From: Bacteroidales bacterium
GTDB taxonomy: Bacteria > Bacteroidota > Bacteroidia > Bacteroidales > UBA3824
DNA length: 63,851 nt
Reading direction: 5' to 3'
Assembly: GCA_017412115.1 (NCBI GenBank)
Contig: JAFPYR010000111.1
Span: forward strand, 1 to 63,851
Translations under genes and position numbers: made by a program
The notes under the pieces: model-generated
Databases searched by the model: none
What the model saw: the letters and a program-made list of their open reading frames with translations, nothing else
What the model was told of the DNA's origin: nothing
In this document: in pieces, positions 25,873 through 35,976 of the stretch
Position numbering within the stretch: position 1 is the first letter of the stretch
Layout: the number at the start of each line of letters is the position of its first letter

Positions 25873-26655
25873 ATGAGAAAGATACTATTTTCGATGCTCT
25901 TGTTAGCTTCTATTACAGGCGCATCAGCTCAAAACAAGTCAATCCCCGGTAAAACCGATGTTGTTCAGCAGGAATATTTGAAGGTAGAGGAAGTTCCTAA
26001 CAGTCTTTATATTTTGCCTGTATATCCTGAATTCAATAGCGTTCAATTTCTTAACGACCAATATCAGTATTATTGGGGCAAAAATATCCGTAATACTGAA
26101 CGCGGCGAAAAAGCTATCTCTGACGCTACTCTTGACGGTCTTCAAGGTATGAACAACGCTTTCGGTGAGGTTTTCGGTACAGAAATCACATTAGAAAACA
26201 CTCCTGAAATTTTCACGCTTGTACGTTCAATCGGTCGTGATGCGGGTGGAATTGCTCCCAAAAAGGCCAAAAATTATTATAAAAGAATCCGTCCTTTTGT
26301 ATTTTTCAATGATAATACAAGCACCCCCGACAACGAAGACCACATGCGTAACAGTGGTTCATATCCTTCAGGACATAGTTGCTACGGATTTGCAGCAGCG
26401 TTAATCCTTGCTGAAATCAATCCCGAACATCAAAACGAAATCATAAAACGCGGTTACGAAATAGGTGAGAGCCGTAAAATCGTTGGCGCACATTATGATA
26501 CAGACGTTCAAGCAGGTCGCATAATGGCAGCTGCTACCGTTGCCGCACTTCACTCTAACGACGCATTTCAAAAACAACTCGCAAAAGCTAAAGATGAGTT
26601 CGCAAAACTTAAAAAAGCCGGTAAAATCAAACCAAGTACCGCTGAGTTGAAATAA
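25873..26655 (+). CDS. PAP2-family acid phosphatase, secreted
   Basis: 260 residues with a signal peptide ending near GASAQ. The three-part phosphatase motif is present: KRIRPFVFF, then SYPSGHS, then SRKIVGAHYDTD, giving the phosphate-binding Arg, His and nucleophilic His. The layout, with helical N-terminal half, matches class A non-specific acid phosphatases of the vanadium haloperoxidase superfamily. It should release phosphate from organic phosphomonoesters in the periplasm. It has its own promoter and terminator. Confidence 0.94.
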   Translation: MRKILFSMLLLASITGASAQNKSIPGKTDVVQQEYLKVEEVPNSLYILPVYPEFNSVQFLNDQYQYYWGKNIRNTERGEKAISDATLDGLQGMNNAFGEVFGTEITLENTPEIFTLVRSIGRDAGGIAPKKAKNYYKRIRPFVFFNDNTSTPDNEDHMRNSGSYPSGHSCYGFAAALILAEINPEHQNEIIKRGYEIGESRKIVGAHYDTDVQAGRIMAAATVAALHSNDAFQKQLAKAKDEFAKLKKAGKIKPSTAELK

Positions 26656-26663
26656 AAAATAAT

Positions 26664-26711
26664 AAACCTCAACTAAAAAACTCTAAATCAGTTTTATGTT
26701 GAGGTTTTTTT
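26664..26711. terminator. Terminator between PAP2 and ABC transporter genes
   Basis: ACCTCAAC (26666-26673) pairs with GTTGAGGT (26698-26705), T-run on the right and A/T-rich on the left. Confidence 0.8.
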
Positions 26712-26726
26712 ATGAATTAATAGGAA

Positions 26727-28517
26727 TTACCTTTCCGTCATTTTAACAATCTTATCAATATTGAGGCTTCGGGCTGAGGCGTCGAAAATTTTCTTGTAGA
26801 TGCCGCCTTGTTTATAAACTTCTTCGGGTTTGCCGCCTTGTTCCACACGTCCGCTGTTAAGAGCATAAATCATTTCGGAATCAATAATTTGAGATATTGA
26901 ATGTGAAATTATTACCACGGTGCGGTTTTGTTTGATGGCATCGATGGCGTTTTTGATTTGCTCGGTAGCAATAGCATCAAGACTTGCCGTAGGCTCGTCA
27001 AGAAAGATAATCGGTGGATTTTTTAAAAACATACGGGCTATAGCAATGCGCTGTTGTTGTCCGCCGGAAAGGTCTGCTGCGTTGGTATTGAAACCATCGG
27101 GCATTTTTTCTATCATGTCGTAGATGTAAGCTTTTTTGGCAGCCTCGCAAACTTCTTCAAATGTGGCATTTGGGCGTCCGTAACGGATATTTTCTTCCAC
27201 AGTGCCGTCAAAAATATGATTTTTCTGCAACACAAGACCGATGTTTTCGCGAAGATATTGCGTGTCCCATTCGCGGATGTCTACGCCGTCTATTTTTATC
27301 GTTCCGCTTTGAGGTTCGTAAAACTTATCAAGGAGATTAACAACGGTACTTTTGCCAGCGCCCGAAAGCCCTACAAATGCTGTGATTTTGCCGTGAGGTA
27401 TTCTCATGCTAATATCTGTTAACGCCTTGCACCCGTTGGGATAAGTGAAATCAACGTGCGAAATCTCTATATCGCCGCGCACTTTTTCAGGACGGTAACT
27501 GCCGCTTTGCTCCTCGCTGTCTTTAGCCTCAAGTATATCAAAATAGCCTTCAGAATATATCAAAGCCTCGTTTACATCGTCGTAAATGCGGTGAAGCTGA
27601 CGTATTGGTGCGGTAACGTTTGCAAAAAGCATTACATGATACATAATTTTGCCGATTGTCATGCCCGGATAGTCTGTTAAAACAAGATAGGCTGTTAAAA
27701 TAATAATGAAAACCGTACCGATTTGCTCTACAAACGTCTTGATACCATCGTAAATAAAACTATATTTGCGTGTGCTCAACTGATTGTCAGTAAGCTTGTT
27801 GATAACATTAGTCTGTTTGTTGTATTCGATTTCTTCTCTGTTGAAAGATTTTATTACGTTGATACTTTGCAAAATATTCATAATGCCGTTGCTTTTGGCC
27901 TCGCGGTAGTTACGCATATTGGTGCGCCAATTTTTGAGTTTTCCGGCTTGTAAGTATGTGACATAAAAGTAGATAGGAACAATCACCAATGCCGTCAGCC
28001 CGACGTAAAAATTTGCGGCAAACATCAACACCAGAGCCAAAACCGCGCTTGTGCCAAGAGGCAGAATATCGATGAAAAAGTTTTTTATTGTCATCGTGAT
28101 AAAATCAACACCGCGGTCAATTCGTGTTTGAACTTTGCCGGGCTTGTTTTCATCGCGAGTAAAAAATGCCACTTTAAACGTTAATACCCTTTTTATTACG
28201 GCGGCCGCTAAGTCTTGAGAAATCAGCACTTTAATTCTTTCACCGTAGTATTTTTGAACGAAATTTATAAGCAGCACCAAAAGTTCTTTGCCAAGTAGAA
28301 TCACCGAAATCACCACCATAACGTATGATGCCTGACTCCACTGAAAATGTTCGAGGTGCAATAAGCGGTTGACTTCATCTACGGTTTTATCAAGCACTAC
28401 GGCATTTACCTGCGCTGCCAACGACCCGATGAATGTCATCACCAATGTTAAAACAACAAGCCATTTGTAAGGCTTTACAAACGGCATTATTTTAATAAAA
28501 AGCTGTTTGAGCGACAT
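26727..28517 (-). CDS. ABC exporter, fused permease and ATPase
   Basis: Start chosen at ATG 28517 (MSLKQLFIKIMPF), because the longer frame starts at a TTG inside the TATATTTG -7 element (28554-28561). About 596 residues. Six membrane helices span roughly residues 20-300, followed by the nucleotide-binding domain: Walker A GLSGAGKST, Q loop LVLQKNH, signature LSGGQQQR, Walker B IIFLDEPT, and the switch His in ISHS. This is a type IV (MsbA/multidrug-like) homodimeric half-transporter exporting a lipid, peptide or drug; the substrate cannot be read from sequence. Confidence 0.93.
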   Translation of the reverse strand: MSLKQLFIKIMPFVKPYKWLVVLTLVMTFIGSLAAQVNAVVLDKTVDEVNRLLHLEHFQWSQASYVMVVISVILLGKELLVLLINFVQKYYGERIKVLISQDLAAAVIKRVLTFKVAFFTRDENKPGKVQTRIDRGVDFITMTIKNFFIDILPLGTSAVLALVLMFAANFYVGLTALVIVPIYFYVTYLQAGKLKNWRTNMRNYREAKSNGIMNILQSINVIKSFNREEIEYNKQTNVINKLTDNQLSTRKYSFIYDGIKTFVEQIGTVFIIILTAYLVLTDYPGMTIGKIMYHVMLFANVTAPIRQLHRIYDDVNEALIYSEGYFDILEAKDSEEQSGSYRPEKVRGDIEISHVDFTYPNGCKALTDISMRIPHGKITAFVGLSGAGKSTVVNLLDKFYEPQSGTIKIDGVDIREWDTQYLRENIGLVLQKNHIFDGTVEENIRYGRPNATFEEVCEAAKKAYIYDMIEKMPDGFNTNAADLSGGQQQRIAIARMFLKNPPIIFLDEPTASLDAIATEQIKNAIDAIKQNRTVVIISHSISQIIDSEMIYALNSGRVEQGGKPEEVYKQGGIYKKIFDASARSLNIDKIVKMTER

Positions 28518-28585
28518 TTTTTTTAAAGAAAAAATTTTTTTAGTTTGACTGTGCAAATATATAAAAATACGGAATTATCCGAATA

Positions 28586-28627
28586 AAAAAAGAGGTTGTA
28601 CTTCAATGTTTTGTACAACCTCTTTTA
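28586..28627. terminator. Terminator after the GH51 gene
   Basis: AGAGGTTGTAC (28591-28601) pairs with GTACAACCTCT (28613-28623), with A- and T-runs. Same stem family as 8312-8342 and 53200-53234. Confidence 0.85.
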
Positions 28628-28648
28628 AACTAAAAAGTTATTTAAGAA

Positions 28649-30625
28649 CTACAACTGAATTGTCCATAAGGTAATTGAGTACGGCTCAATTTTTTCAACA
28701 CCTTTTGTTTTCAATACAACGTTTTCCGTTATTGGGATTATCGGTTGTTTTTCGTAATTGTTTTCATCGTTAGGATTGCCGGAGATAACGGTTTTTACTG
28801 CATCACCTTTAATCTTGAATTTCGTTAAATCAATATTAGCCTGAGCGGTTTCGCTTCCTACGTTACAGATTTTTACGAAAAGTTTTTTCGATTTTGAATC
28901 GTAAACTACCGATTGACCGAGAAGATTATCGTTTTTGCGGTTGAATGTTACGCAATCTCCGTAGTAATAATCACCCGAAGACTGTCCGAACATCTGCTGA
29001 ACGTAATAACTGCAAGTCAAATACGGTTTTTCGTTGTCAAAATAAATCAAATCGGGATTCCAATTTGTTGCATTTTTACGGGCAAAAAGCGGTGCGTATG
29101 AAGTCATCACAACAACATCACCGTTTCTTTCAACGTGCAAAAGATAAAGTCCTTCTGCAAGAGCGTCAATAAGTTTTTTATCTTTTGAAGCGTATTCTCC
29201 CAAATAAACTTTGGTTTTACGGTTTCTCGGATAACTATCGTATTGACGTGATGTCAAGAAATAATCTCTTTGTTCGTAATAGTGTTCGTCAAGAATCGGA
29301 AGACCGAGTTTCTCGGCAAATTTCCAACCTTCGTCATAATCGGGATTGCCTTTGTGAGAGCCCGGACCTGCTGTGCCGACAATTACAATATCAGGATATT
29401 TAGCCGTGATTTTGTCGTACATGTATTTGAAACGTTCTTCAAATTCAGGAGTGATTTTTTCCTCGTTACCGATACCTAAATATTTGAGGTTGAAAGGTTT
29501 CGGGTGTCCTGCATCTGCGCGGACTTTTCCCCATTTGGTATTAACATCGCCGTTAGCCCATTCGATAAGGTCGAGAGCATCTTGTGTCCATTCGTCCATA
29601 TCAGACATCGGGCAGACATCTTGAGCTTGTGTAGGCCACATATTCCAACCGCCGTTAGTTCCTTGACAACTTACACCGCAAGGCAAAATTGGAACGGGCT
29701 GCATACCGAGGTCTTCGCAAAACTGAAAATATTCAAAATAACCTATTGACATTGATTGATGATAGCCCCAAGTGTTTTTTAAGGGTTTGCGTTGCTCTTT
29801 TGGACCTACGGTATTTTTCCAACGGTAAGTATTCCAGAAACCGTCTCCGCCGCCGTGAACTACGCAACCGCCCGGAAAACGCATGAATTTAGGATTCAAA
29901 TCTGCCAAGGCTTGAGCCAAATCTTTTCTAAGTCCGTGTCCTTTGAAAGTTTCTTGCGGATAGAGCGATACCATATCAATATCAAATTCTCCTACTGTTA
30001 ATGACAAAATCTGAAGTACAGCGTTTTTGCAATCTTCTGTAGCCTCGATTTTAGAAGAATATTTTTTCCAATCGTTGCCTGAAACTTTGATTGTAGCCTC
30101 GCCTATTGCTTTAGGTTCTTTGCCCCATTCTTTTGAAGGCATGGCAAGAACTACGCGGATTTCTTTTTCTTTACCGTCTGTGTTGCGAAAGAATGCTGAA
30201 AAGTCTAATTTCTCACCTTTTTTTACAGATATACCTTCAAAACCGTCGTTCTGAAGACCGGCACCTTTCCAACCGTTATAATCGTAATACTCTTTTACAC
30301 GTTCAACTTTTACGTGCATATAGTTAGGGTTGTTTTGATGGATAGGGTTTTGTTGGCGCGGTTCGATATAACCGAGCGAATGTCCCGGACGAATAAAATG
30401 CCATGCAGTACCGGCACCCCAACCGTCTCTTTCGATAGGGCTGTATTCAAACGAGCCGTTTTGAATAAGTTCAGCGCAGAGTCCGCCGTCGGCTGAGGAG
30501 CTGATGTCCTCGAAAAATATACCGATAAGTTCGTTACTGATTTTTTTACCGCCGGCAGGTGCTTGTGCCATAAGACTCAGTGCCGAAACTGTTGTCAGCG
30601 ATAATGAAAGTAATTTTTTTAACAT
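28649..30625 (-). CDS. Alpha-L-arabinofuranosidase, GH51, secreted
   Basis: 658 residues with a signal peptide ending near LMAQA. The GH51 start GIFFEDISSSADGGLCAELIQNGSFEY is clear. Next come a carbohydrate-binding-like insert (about 75-215), the TIM barrel with FMRFPGGC, the acid/base motif GIGNEE, and the nucleophile segment KVYLGEYAS, then the C-terminal beta-sandwich ending ITLWTIQL. The enzyme removes arabinofuranosyl side groups from arabinoxylan or arabinan. It is monocistronic with a good promoter (30664-30694), and sits near other hemicellulose-acting enzymes. Confidence 0.95.
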   Translation of the reverse strand: MLKKLLSLSLTTVSALSLMAQAPAGGKKISNELIGIFFEDISSSADGGLCAELIQNGSFEYSPIERDGWGAGTAWHFIRPGHSLGYIEPRQQNPIHQNNPNYMHVKVERVKEYYDYNGWKGAGLQNDGFEGISVKKGEKLDFSAFFRNTDGKEKEIRVVLAMPSKEWGKEPKAIGEATIKVSGNDWKKYSSKIEATEDCKNAVLQILSLTVGEFDIDMVSLYPQETFKGHGLRKDLAQALADLNPKFMRFPGGCVVHGGGDGFWNTYRWKNTVGPKEQRKPLKNTWGYHQSMSIGYFEYFQFCEDLGMQPVPILPCGVSCQGTNGGWNMWPTQAQDVCPMSDMDEWTQDALDLIEWANGDVNTKWGKVRADAGHPKPFNLKYLGIGNEEKITPEFEERFKYMYDKITAKYPDIVIVGTAGPGSHKGNPDYDEGWKFAEKLGLPILDEHYYEQRDYFLTSRQYDSYPRNRKTKVYLGEYASKDKKLIDALAEGLYLLHVERNGDVVVMTSYAPLFARKNATNWNPDLIYFDNEKPYLTCSYYVQQMFGQSSGDYYYGDCVTFNRKNDNLLGQSVVYDSKSKKLFVKICNVGSETAQANIDLTKFKIKGDAVKTVISGNPNDENNYEKQPIIPITENVVLKTKGVEKIEPYSITLWTIQL

Positions 30626-30663
30626 AATATTAATTATAATTTAAAAATGTAATTTTTACACCA

Positions 30664-30694
30664 CAAAAATAGAAAAATATTAATTAACGGCAAA
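30664..30694 (-). promoter_or_regulatory. Promoter of the GH51 gene
   Basis: Minus strand TTTG (30691-30694), 19 bases, TATTTTTG (30664-30671), about 40 bases ahead of the start codon. Confidence 0.75.
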
Positions 30695-30734
30695 TATCTA
30701 AGATGAAAAATCGGATATGAATTTTAAAAAAAGT

Positions 30735-32669
30735 TTATTGAACCGTTAATTTGTTTTCAATCATTCTTTCATGGTATTGCTGAATTTCGGCTTTTAATAG
30801 TTTTAACATTTCTTCTTCCTCTTCTTTGTATGTTCCGATGAGGTTGTCTTTTAAGAATATGTCCGTTTCGGGTTTGAAAAATCCGGTTTCTTTTTCGCCG
30901 TCAAACTGTAAAAAAAATTCTCCTTTGGAAATTTGATAAAGCGGTTCGCTGTAATTTACGACATATCCCAAAGTGTCGGTTTGAGAGAAAAACGAATTGC
31001 CGAAAGCGATATACGGCTCATCAAAACCGAGATAATCTAAAATCGAAGGCATTATATCTGTCTGACACACAAGTTTTTCTGAAATATTTTTGATATTACT
31101 GCCCGGATGATAAAACAGAATCGGAACTTTGAAAACATTTCTGTCTGTTGTGTATTCGTGGCTTAACGTCTGATTTGTATGGTCAGCGGTTATAACAAAA
31201 ACTGTGTTTTCGTACCACGGATATTTTTTCATAGTGTTGAAAAAATTCCTTATCGCATTGTCGGTGTATTGAATACATTTTGTAATAGGCTGTGGGCCTT
31301 CTTGAAATCTTTCTTTGTATTTTTCGGGTATTCTGAACGGGCTGTGTGATGTTGCCGTAAAACACGCTGTAACAAAGGGTTGTGATATTTCGCCCATGCT
31401 TTTGGCGTAAAATTGCAAAAATTCTTCGTCCCAAATTGCCCAATGTCCGTCAAAATCTTCCATCGCATTGAAATTGGGATCGTTGCAATATTCACTCATA
31501 CCGTAATAATCCTCAAAGCCGGCTAATTTTGAAAAATTCAAAAAGCCCATGCTCCCGTTTGGCGCACCGTGATAAAATGCCGTATAATAACCTTTGTTTT
31601 TCAAAAGCGAGGCGATGCTGTTTACTTTGTTGTTAGAATACATTCCCATAAAGAAATGATCGGTCAGATACGGTATGCCCGCTAAAATACTCGGCATTGC
31701 ATCTATGGATTTTCTGCCCGTTGCAAAGGAATTTTTGAAAGAAAGACCTTGTTGATAAAGCGAATCCAAAAAAGGCGTATAGCCTTCGTTATTGTTGAAA
31801 AAGCCGGAATATTCTTTTGCGAAACTCTCTAAAATTAAGATTACGACGTTGAGCTTTTTCATTTCTTTTTCTTTTTTAGGCGTGTGTAGCGGGGTATAAA
31901 TAGTTTCAAGTTCTTCTTTTGGGAAATAATCGGGGTCGCTGAACGAAATTTTTCCTGCCGTGCGCAAAATACAATACGGTGTGTTTAATACGATAGCCGA
32001 TTCGTTGCTTTTCTTGATGTACTGGTTAGCGTTGTTCATGTTCATCGGTCTGTGATCGGCATCAATTAAGAACGAACCCCTTAAACCCGCCATGAAAAAA
32101 TAAATGAAAAGCAATGTTATCGGAAGTACTTTCAGTGTGTATTTTTTATCTAAAAAATCCTCTTCTTTGATTTTCGGACGGTAATAAAATTTTACGAGGC
32201 AAAAAATCATTACGGCAGCGGCAAGTGTCAGCGGCCAAAAATCCACAAAACCTTTCAATAAAATTCCTAAAAGATTGTTTTCGTTGGAAAACTCTTTGAA
32301 AAAAGAAAAATTCGTCCGTCTTCCGTTGAAAGGAAACATTGCCGTATCATAAAGATTGGCAAAAAGTCCTATGGAAATAGGAATAACAAAAAAATATTTC
32401 GCAATTTTGGTGTAAGTGCTTTTAAGTGAGAATTTCATGGGAATTATCATCATAAAAAAACTTACTGCCGAAAGGTAAAAAATGGAGGCAAAGTCAAACT
32501 TTAAGCCTCCATATATAAGTGTCAATAAATGAGAAAATTCCGTGTCGCTATAATATTCTTTGTTAGCGATTATAAAAATAATTCTGCACAAGAAAAAAAG
32601 TGCAAAAGCAAAAAAATAATTTACCGCATATTGTATTGCGGGAATTTTTATTAAATTTTTTTTCGGCAT
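30735..32669 (-). CDS. LtaS-like membrane sulfatase-fold enzyme
   Basis: 644 residues. Five hydrophobic helices lie in the first 215 residues, followed by an extracytoplasmic sulfatase-fold domain (about 270-580). This has LILESFAKEYSG with a metal-binding Glu, ATGRKSIDAMPSILAGIP around the nucleophile, HGAPNGSM, and ITADHTNQ with metal-binding Asp-His. The plan matches LTA synthase-family phosphotransferases, which in Gram-negatives probably move phosphoglycerol or phosphoethanolamine to glycans or lipids in the periplasm. It starts 21 bp after the GH5 gene, so the two are likely one transcript. Confidence 0.9.
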   Translation of the reverse strand: MPKKNLIKIPAIQYAVNYFFAFALFFLCRIIFIIANKEYYSDTEFSHLLTLIYGGLKFDFASIFYLSAVSFFMMIIPMKFSLKSTYTKIAKYFFVIPISIGLFANLYDTAMFPFNGRRTNFSFFKEFSNENNLLGILLKGFVDFWPLTLAAAVMIFCLVKFYYRPKIKEEDFLDKKYTLKVLPITLLFIYFFMAGLRGSFLIDADHRPMNMNNANQYIKKSNESAIVLNTPYCILRTAGKISFSDPDYFPKEELETIYTPLHTPKKEKEMKKLNVVILILESFAKEYSGFFNNNEGYTPFLDSLYQQGLSFKNSFATGRKSIDAMPSILAGIPYLTDHFFMGMYSNNKVNSIASLLKNKGYYTAFYHGAPNGSMGFLNFSKLAGFEDYYGMSEYCNDPNFNAMEDFDGHWAIWDEEFLQFYAKSMGEISQPFVTACFTATSHSPFRIPEKYKERFQEGPQPITKCIQYTDNAIRNFFNTMKKYPWYENTVFVITADHTNQTLSHEYTTDRNVFKVPILFYHPGSNIKNISEKLVCQTDIMPSILDYLGFDEPYIAFGNSFFSQTDTLGYVVNYSEPLYQISKGEFFLQFDGEKETGFFKPETDIFLKDNLIGTYKEEEEEMLKLLKAEIQQYHERMIENKLTVQ

Positions 32670-32690
32670 TTTCTTTATTTATTTAGTGTT

Positions 32691-33824
32691 TTATTTTTTA
32701 TTTTTTCCTCCTAACATTTCTGCTAATGGTTTGTCTTTGAAGCAATGTTTTTCTTGATCCCAAAATCCGAAATCTGCATCGTAACACCAAGTTGTCCATG
32801 CTACGTTGAACTCATCAAAAACTTGGAGCATATCTTTTGTCCAAGCGTATGCCAAATCTCTTTCAACGGGGCAATAAACTCCCCATTCGCCGCAGAAAAG
32901 TTGCAGACCGTATTTTTTAGCAACATCAATAGCATCTTTCATTTGAGAATAAATCTTTTCTTTGTTCCATTCTTCAGTTGTGTATTGCTCAATAAAAGGT
33001 TTTATGCTATCGGGTGTGGCCTCGTAAGTCTCTTTTGAAACAGGAATTCCCGGATAAGTAACCTTACCGTGAAAATCTTTCAAATTGGTCCACCATGCAC
33101 CGTAATGCGTTACAATCATCGGGTTGTAATAATGGAAACTGAGGATAATGTTTTTGTCGTTTTCGGGAACTTTCAAGTATTTGAACGTTTCAACGCCTTG
33201 CCAACGGTTTGAGCCGATAACCAAGGTACGGTTCGGTTCGCGTTTGCGGATAGCTTTATGAACTTTTGCGATAACGTTGTTCCATTGTTCGTGCTCCTCG
33301 GCTACGGGTTCGTTCATAAACTCGTATGCTACCCAATCGGTAGAGAAATTTATAAGAGAATCTTGAAGTTGTCCCCAAAGGTTAATAAGACCTTCCTGCG
33401 CTTTTTCGTCGGTAAAAAGTGTATTTTTGCCGCCTTCGTTTGCTGCGTTGAAATAATGCGCACGGATAATGTGAAGGTCTACGATTGCACGGATATTGTA
33501 TTTGCGTGCAAGGTTGAGGGCGTTTTTAAGAAGACTCCAAGCCTCGGGCAGTTTGTTGCCTTGTTCGTCCCAAAACTGTTCTTCGTCGATAGGAATTCTT
33601 ACGTGATCAAAACCTAAACTATCTAATCGTGCGAAGTCGTCTTCTTGGATATGATTTTTGCGTTCTTCGCCTCTAACGGTGCTTTGTGAAAGCCAATGAC
33701 TGAGGTTGGTTCCGCGTTTAATTTTGAAACCTTCGCTTTTTTCCTGAGCGGTATTTGTACCGCATGAACTGATAACCGATGCTGCTAAAAGCAACACCGA
33801 AATTAATTTAAAACATCTTTTCAC
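32691..33824 (-). CDS. GH5 endoglucanase-like lipoprotein
   Basis: 377 residues with lipobox ASVISSC (Cys21). The GH5 barrel starts KRGTNLSHWLSQ, has FDHVRIPID on an early strand, acid/base Glu in YEFMNEPV, HYYNP, and nucleophile Glu in LFCGEWGVYCP. GH5 enzymes cleave beta-1,4-glucan, mannan or xylan chains; this form is probably a beta-glucanase on the outer membrane. It lies between the SpoIIE phosphatase gene (21-bp gap) and the LtaS-like gene (21-bp gap), which suggests a three-gene operon. Confidence 0.94.
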   Translation of the reverse strand: MKRCFKLISVLLLAASVISSCGTNTAQEKSEGFKIKRGTNLSHWLSQSTVRGEERKNHIQEDDFARLDSLGFDHVRIPIDEEQFWDEQGNKLPEAWSLLKNALNLARKYNIRAIVDLHIIRAHYFNAANEGGKNTLFTDEKAQEGLINLWGQLQDSLINFSTDWVAYEFMNEPVAEEHEQWNNVIAKVHKAIRKREPNRTLVIGSNRWQGVETFKYLKVPENDKNIILSFHYYNPMIVTHYGAWWTNLKDFHGKVTYPGIPVSKETYEATPDSIKPFIEQYTTEEWNKEKIYSQMKDAIDVAKKYGLQLFCGEWGVYCPVERDLAYAWTKDMLQVFDEFNVAWTTWCYDADFGFWDQEKHCFKDKPLAEMLGGKNKK

Positions 33825-33845
33825 TTTATTAAAAATTTAGAATGA

Positions 33846-35870
33846 TTAAACCTCCAAACCAACAACCAAAACATCGTCCGTCTGTTTTGTATTGCCTTTC
33901 CATGCAAGAAATTTGTCTTCAAGTAGTTTTTTCTGAAAACTCATATTGTAAGAGCGGATTTCTTTTAAGATTTTTCTGTAGCCAGAGGTTTTCATTACGC
34001 GGTCGCTTGAGCCGCCGAACTGTGACTGATAACCGTCGCTTGCAAGATAAATTTTATCTCCTTTTTGGAGTTTGAGCTCTTCCGTAACAAACGGGCGTTC
34101 GCAGATATAAACGCCTACCGGATTGTGTACAGGTTTTATGACTATTTCTTCTTCGCCTCTGTAACAAAGGAACGGAATATGAGCTCCCGAATAATAAAGC
34201 GTATTAGTTTTTTTATTGATTATTATAAGGGCTGCATCCATACCGTCCTGCGATTTCATTTCGTCTTTTATGTTTTGTTTGAGGGTTTTCTTAATCATTT
34301 CCCTCATGGCGTTCATAATTTTTGCAGGGGTTCTTTCTCCTTCCTTGCCGACGATTTCGTTGAAAGCCGTCATGCCGAGCATACTCATAAAAGCTCCCGG
34401 TACGCCGTGTCCGGTACAATCTGCCGCCAAAAGTATAAAATACTCTTCGTCGTAAAAAACTTTGAAAAAGTCGCCGCTGACAACGTCTTTCGGACGGTAA
34501 TAAATAAAACCGTCAGTGAAATAGTTTTTTAAGATTTCTTCTTCCGGCAACATCGAAAACTGAATGCGTTGTGCATAGTTTATCGAATCCGTAATTTCTT
34601 TTTTCTGGTCGGCAAGTTGTTTGTTTTGTTTTTGCAAAATATCCCTTTGTGAGGAAATTTCTTCGTTTCTTGCAGAGATTTCGTCTTTTTGAGCCTTTAG
34701 GATATTATTAATTTTTTTCGTCTTTTTAATTCTGACAATCAAGAATATAACAGCTCCGACAATCATTATAGAAATCAATGCAAAACTCAAAAGTACATAT
34801 TTTTGGATTTCTTGGTCTTTTTTGAGAATTGTAATTTCGTTTTCTCTTCTGACTTGTTCAAGGCGGTATTCCATTCTTTTCATGTTGAAGGATTTTCTTG
34901 CGCTAAGAAATGTATCGGCGTATGCCATTACGTTTTCGTATTGTTGAAAGGCTTTTGATAAATTACCCATTTTTGTATAAACATCGCCGAGATATTTATA
35001 AGCGTTTTTAATGCGAAAATCTATTCCGAAAAGTTTTGAAATTTCAAGACATTTTTGGGCATAACAAAGTGCGCTGTCGTTTTGATTCAAACCCATGTAC
35101 GCGCTTGAGACCATACCGTAAAGGTCGCTCAAAAGGTCTATGTCTTTGATATCGTTGTCTTTACCGATAGCATCTTTGTAATATTTCAGAGCCGATGAAA
35201 AATCGTTTTTTGCCATTGACACATCGCCGAGATATTTCTTTGTAGTTGCAATTTTGTCCCAATCTTCATGCTTTTCGATGCGGATTTTTTCACATTCTCC
35301 CAAATATATTGTTGCCGAGTCGATATGTCCTAAGCTCAAATGTGTGCGTCCGAGGTTGATGTAAATGTATCCCAATATTGAGGAATCCTGAATTTCTTGA
35401 GCTACGTCTAAGGCTTGGTTCAATTCTGCTTTTGCTTTCGTGTATTCGTCGTGATAGAGAAAAAGATTTCCCATGTTGATATGAGAATATGCGATTTGAT
35501 CTTTGGCGTTTACTTTTTCAGCTAAATTCAAACCTTCAGAATAATATTTAAATGCCGAGTCGTATTCGCTTAAATTTCTGAAACATACTCCGATAAAACT
35601 TTCTGCTTTGAGGATTTGTGTCGTATCGCTGAATTTTTCTGCGTATTTTAATGCTTTTTTGCCGTAATCAAGAGCAGCTCCGGGATTAAAATTTCTGAGT
35701 TTCCAACAAATATTATTATAATGGTTACTTTTTTTATCCTCAGGGGCGTTTTCTGCAACGCGTATCAAACTATCAATTTCAGCTGAGCCTTCAGCCTTGA
35801 CAGATATAGTTTTGAGAAGCAAAAATCCCGCTAAAAGTGTAAATAAAATATTTTTAAAGTTGAATTTCAT
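33846..35870 (-). CDS. TPR sensor with SpoIIE-type (PP2C) phosphatase output
   Basis: 674 residues. A signal peptide is followed by six or seven TPRs (about 30-330; YINLGRTHLSLGHIDSA and YLGDVSMAKNDFSSALKYY are clear), one transmembrane helix (about 355-377), a coiled coil rich in K/E/Q (about 380-435), and a PP2C-like SpoIIE domain (about 440-674). Metal-binding motifs are present: SGDFF, ADCTGHGVPG, ASDGYQSQFGG and TDDVLV. It should dephosphorylate a Ser/Thr protein in the cytoplasm in response to a periplasmic signal read by the TPRs. First gene of the probable operon with GH5 and LtaS-like genes. Confidence 0.93.
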   Translation of the reverse strand: MKFNFKNILFTLLAGFLLLKTISVKAEGSAEIDSLIRVAENAPEDKKSNHYNNICWKLRNFNPGAALDYGKKALKYAEKFSDTTQILKAESFIGVCFRNLSEYDSAFKYYSEGLNLAEKVNAKDQIAYSHINMGNLFLYHDEYTKAKAELNQALDVAQEIQDSSILGYIYINLGRTHLSLGHIDSATIYLGECEKIRIEKHEDWDKIATTKKYLGDVSMAKNDFSSALKYYKDAIGKDNDIKDIDLLSDLYGMVSSAYMGLNQNDSALCYAQKCLEISKLFGIDFRIKNAYKYLGDVYTKMGNLSKAFQQYENVMAYADTFLSARKSFNMKRMEYRLEQVRRENEITILKKDQEIQKYVLLSFALISIMIVGAVIFLIVRIKKTKKINNILKAQKDEISARNEEISSQRDILQKQNKQLADQKKEITDSINYAQRIQFSMLPEEEILKNYFTDGFIYYRPKDVVSGDFFKVFYDEEYFILLAADCTGHGVPGAFMSMLGMTAFNEIVGKEGERTPAKIMNAMREMIKKTLKQNIKDEMKSQDGMDAALIIINKKTNTLYYSGAHIPFLCYRGEEEIVIKPVHNPVGVYICERPFVTEELKLQKGDKIYLASDGYQSQFGGSSDRVMKTSGYRKILKEIRSYNMSFQKKLLEDKFLAWKGNTKQTDDVLVVGLEV

Positions 35871-35976
35871 AGCCTAAATTTAAAGTAAACATTATATCTT
35901 ATGTAAGAACGCAAAATTAGTGCAATTTTTTGAATAAAAAAATAAAATAATTAAAAATTAACCTCTTGACGAAAAA

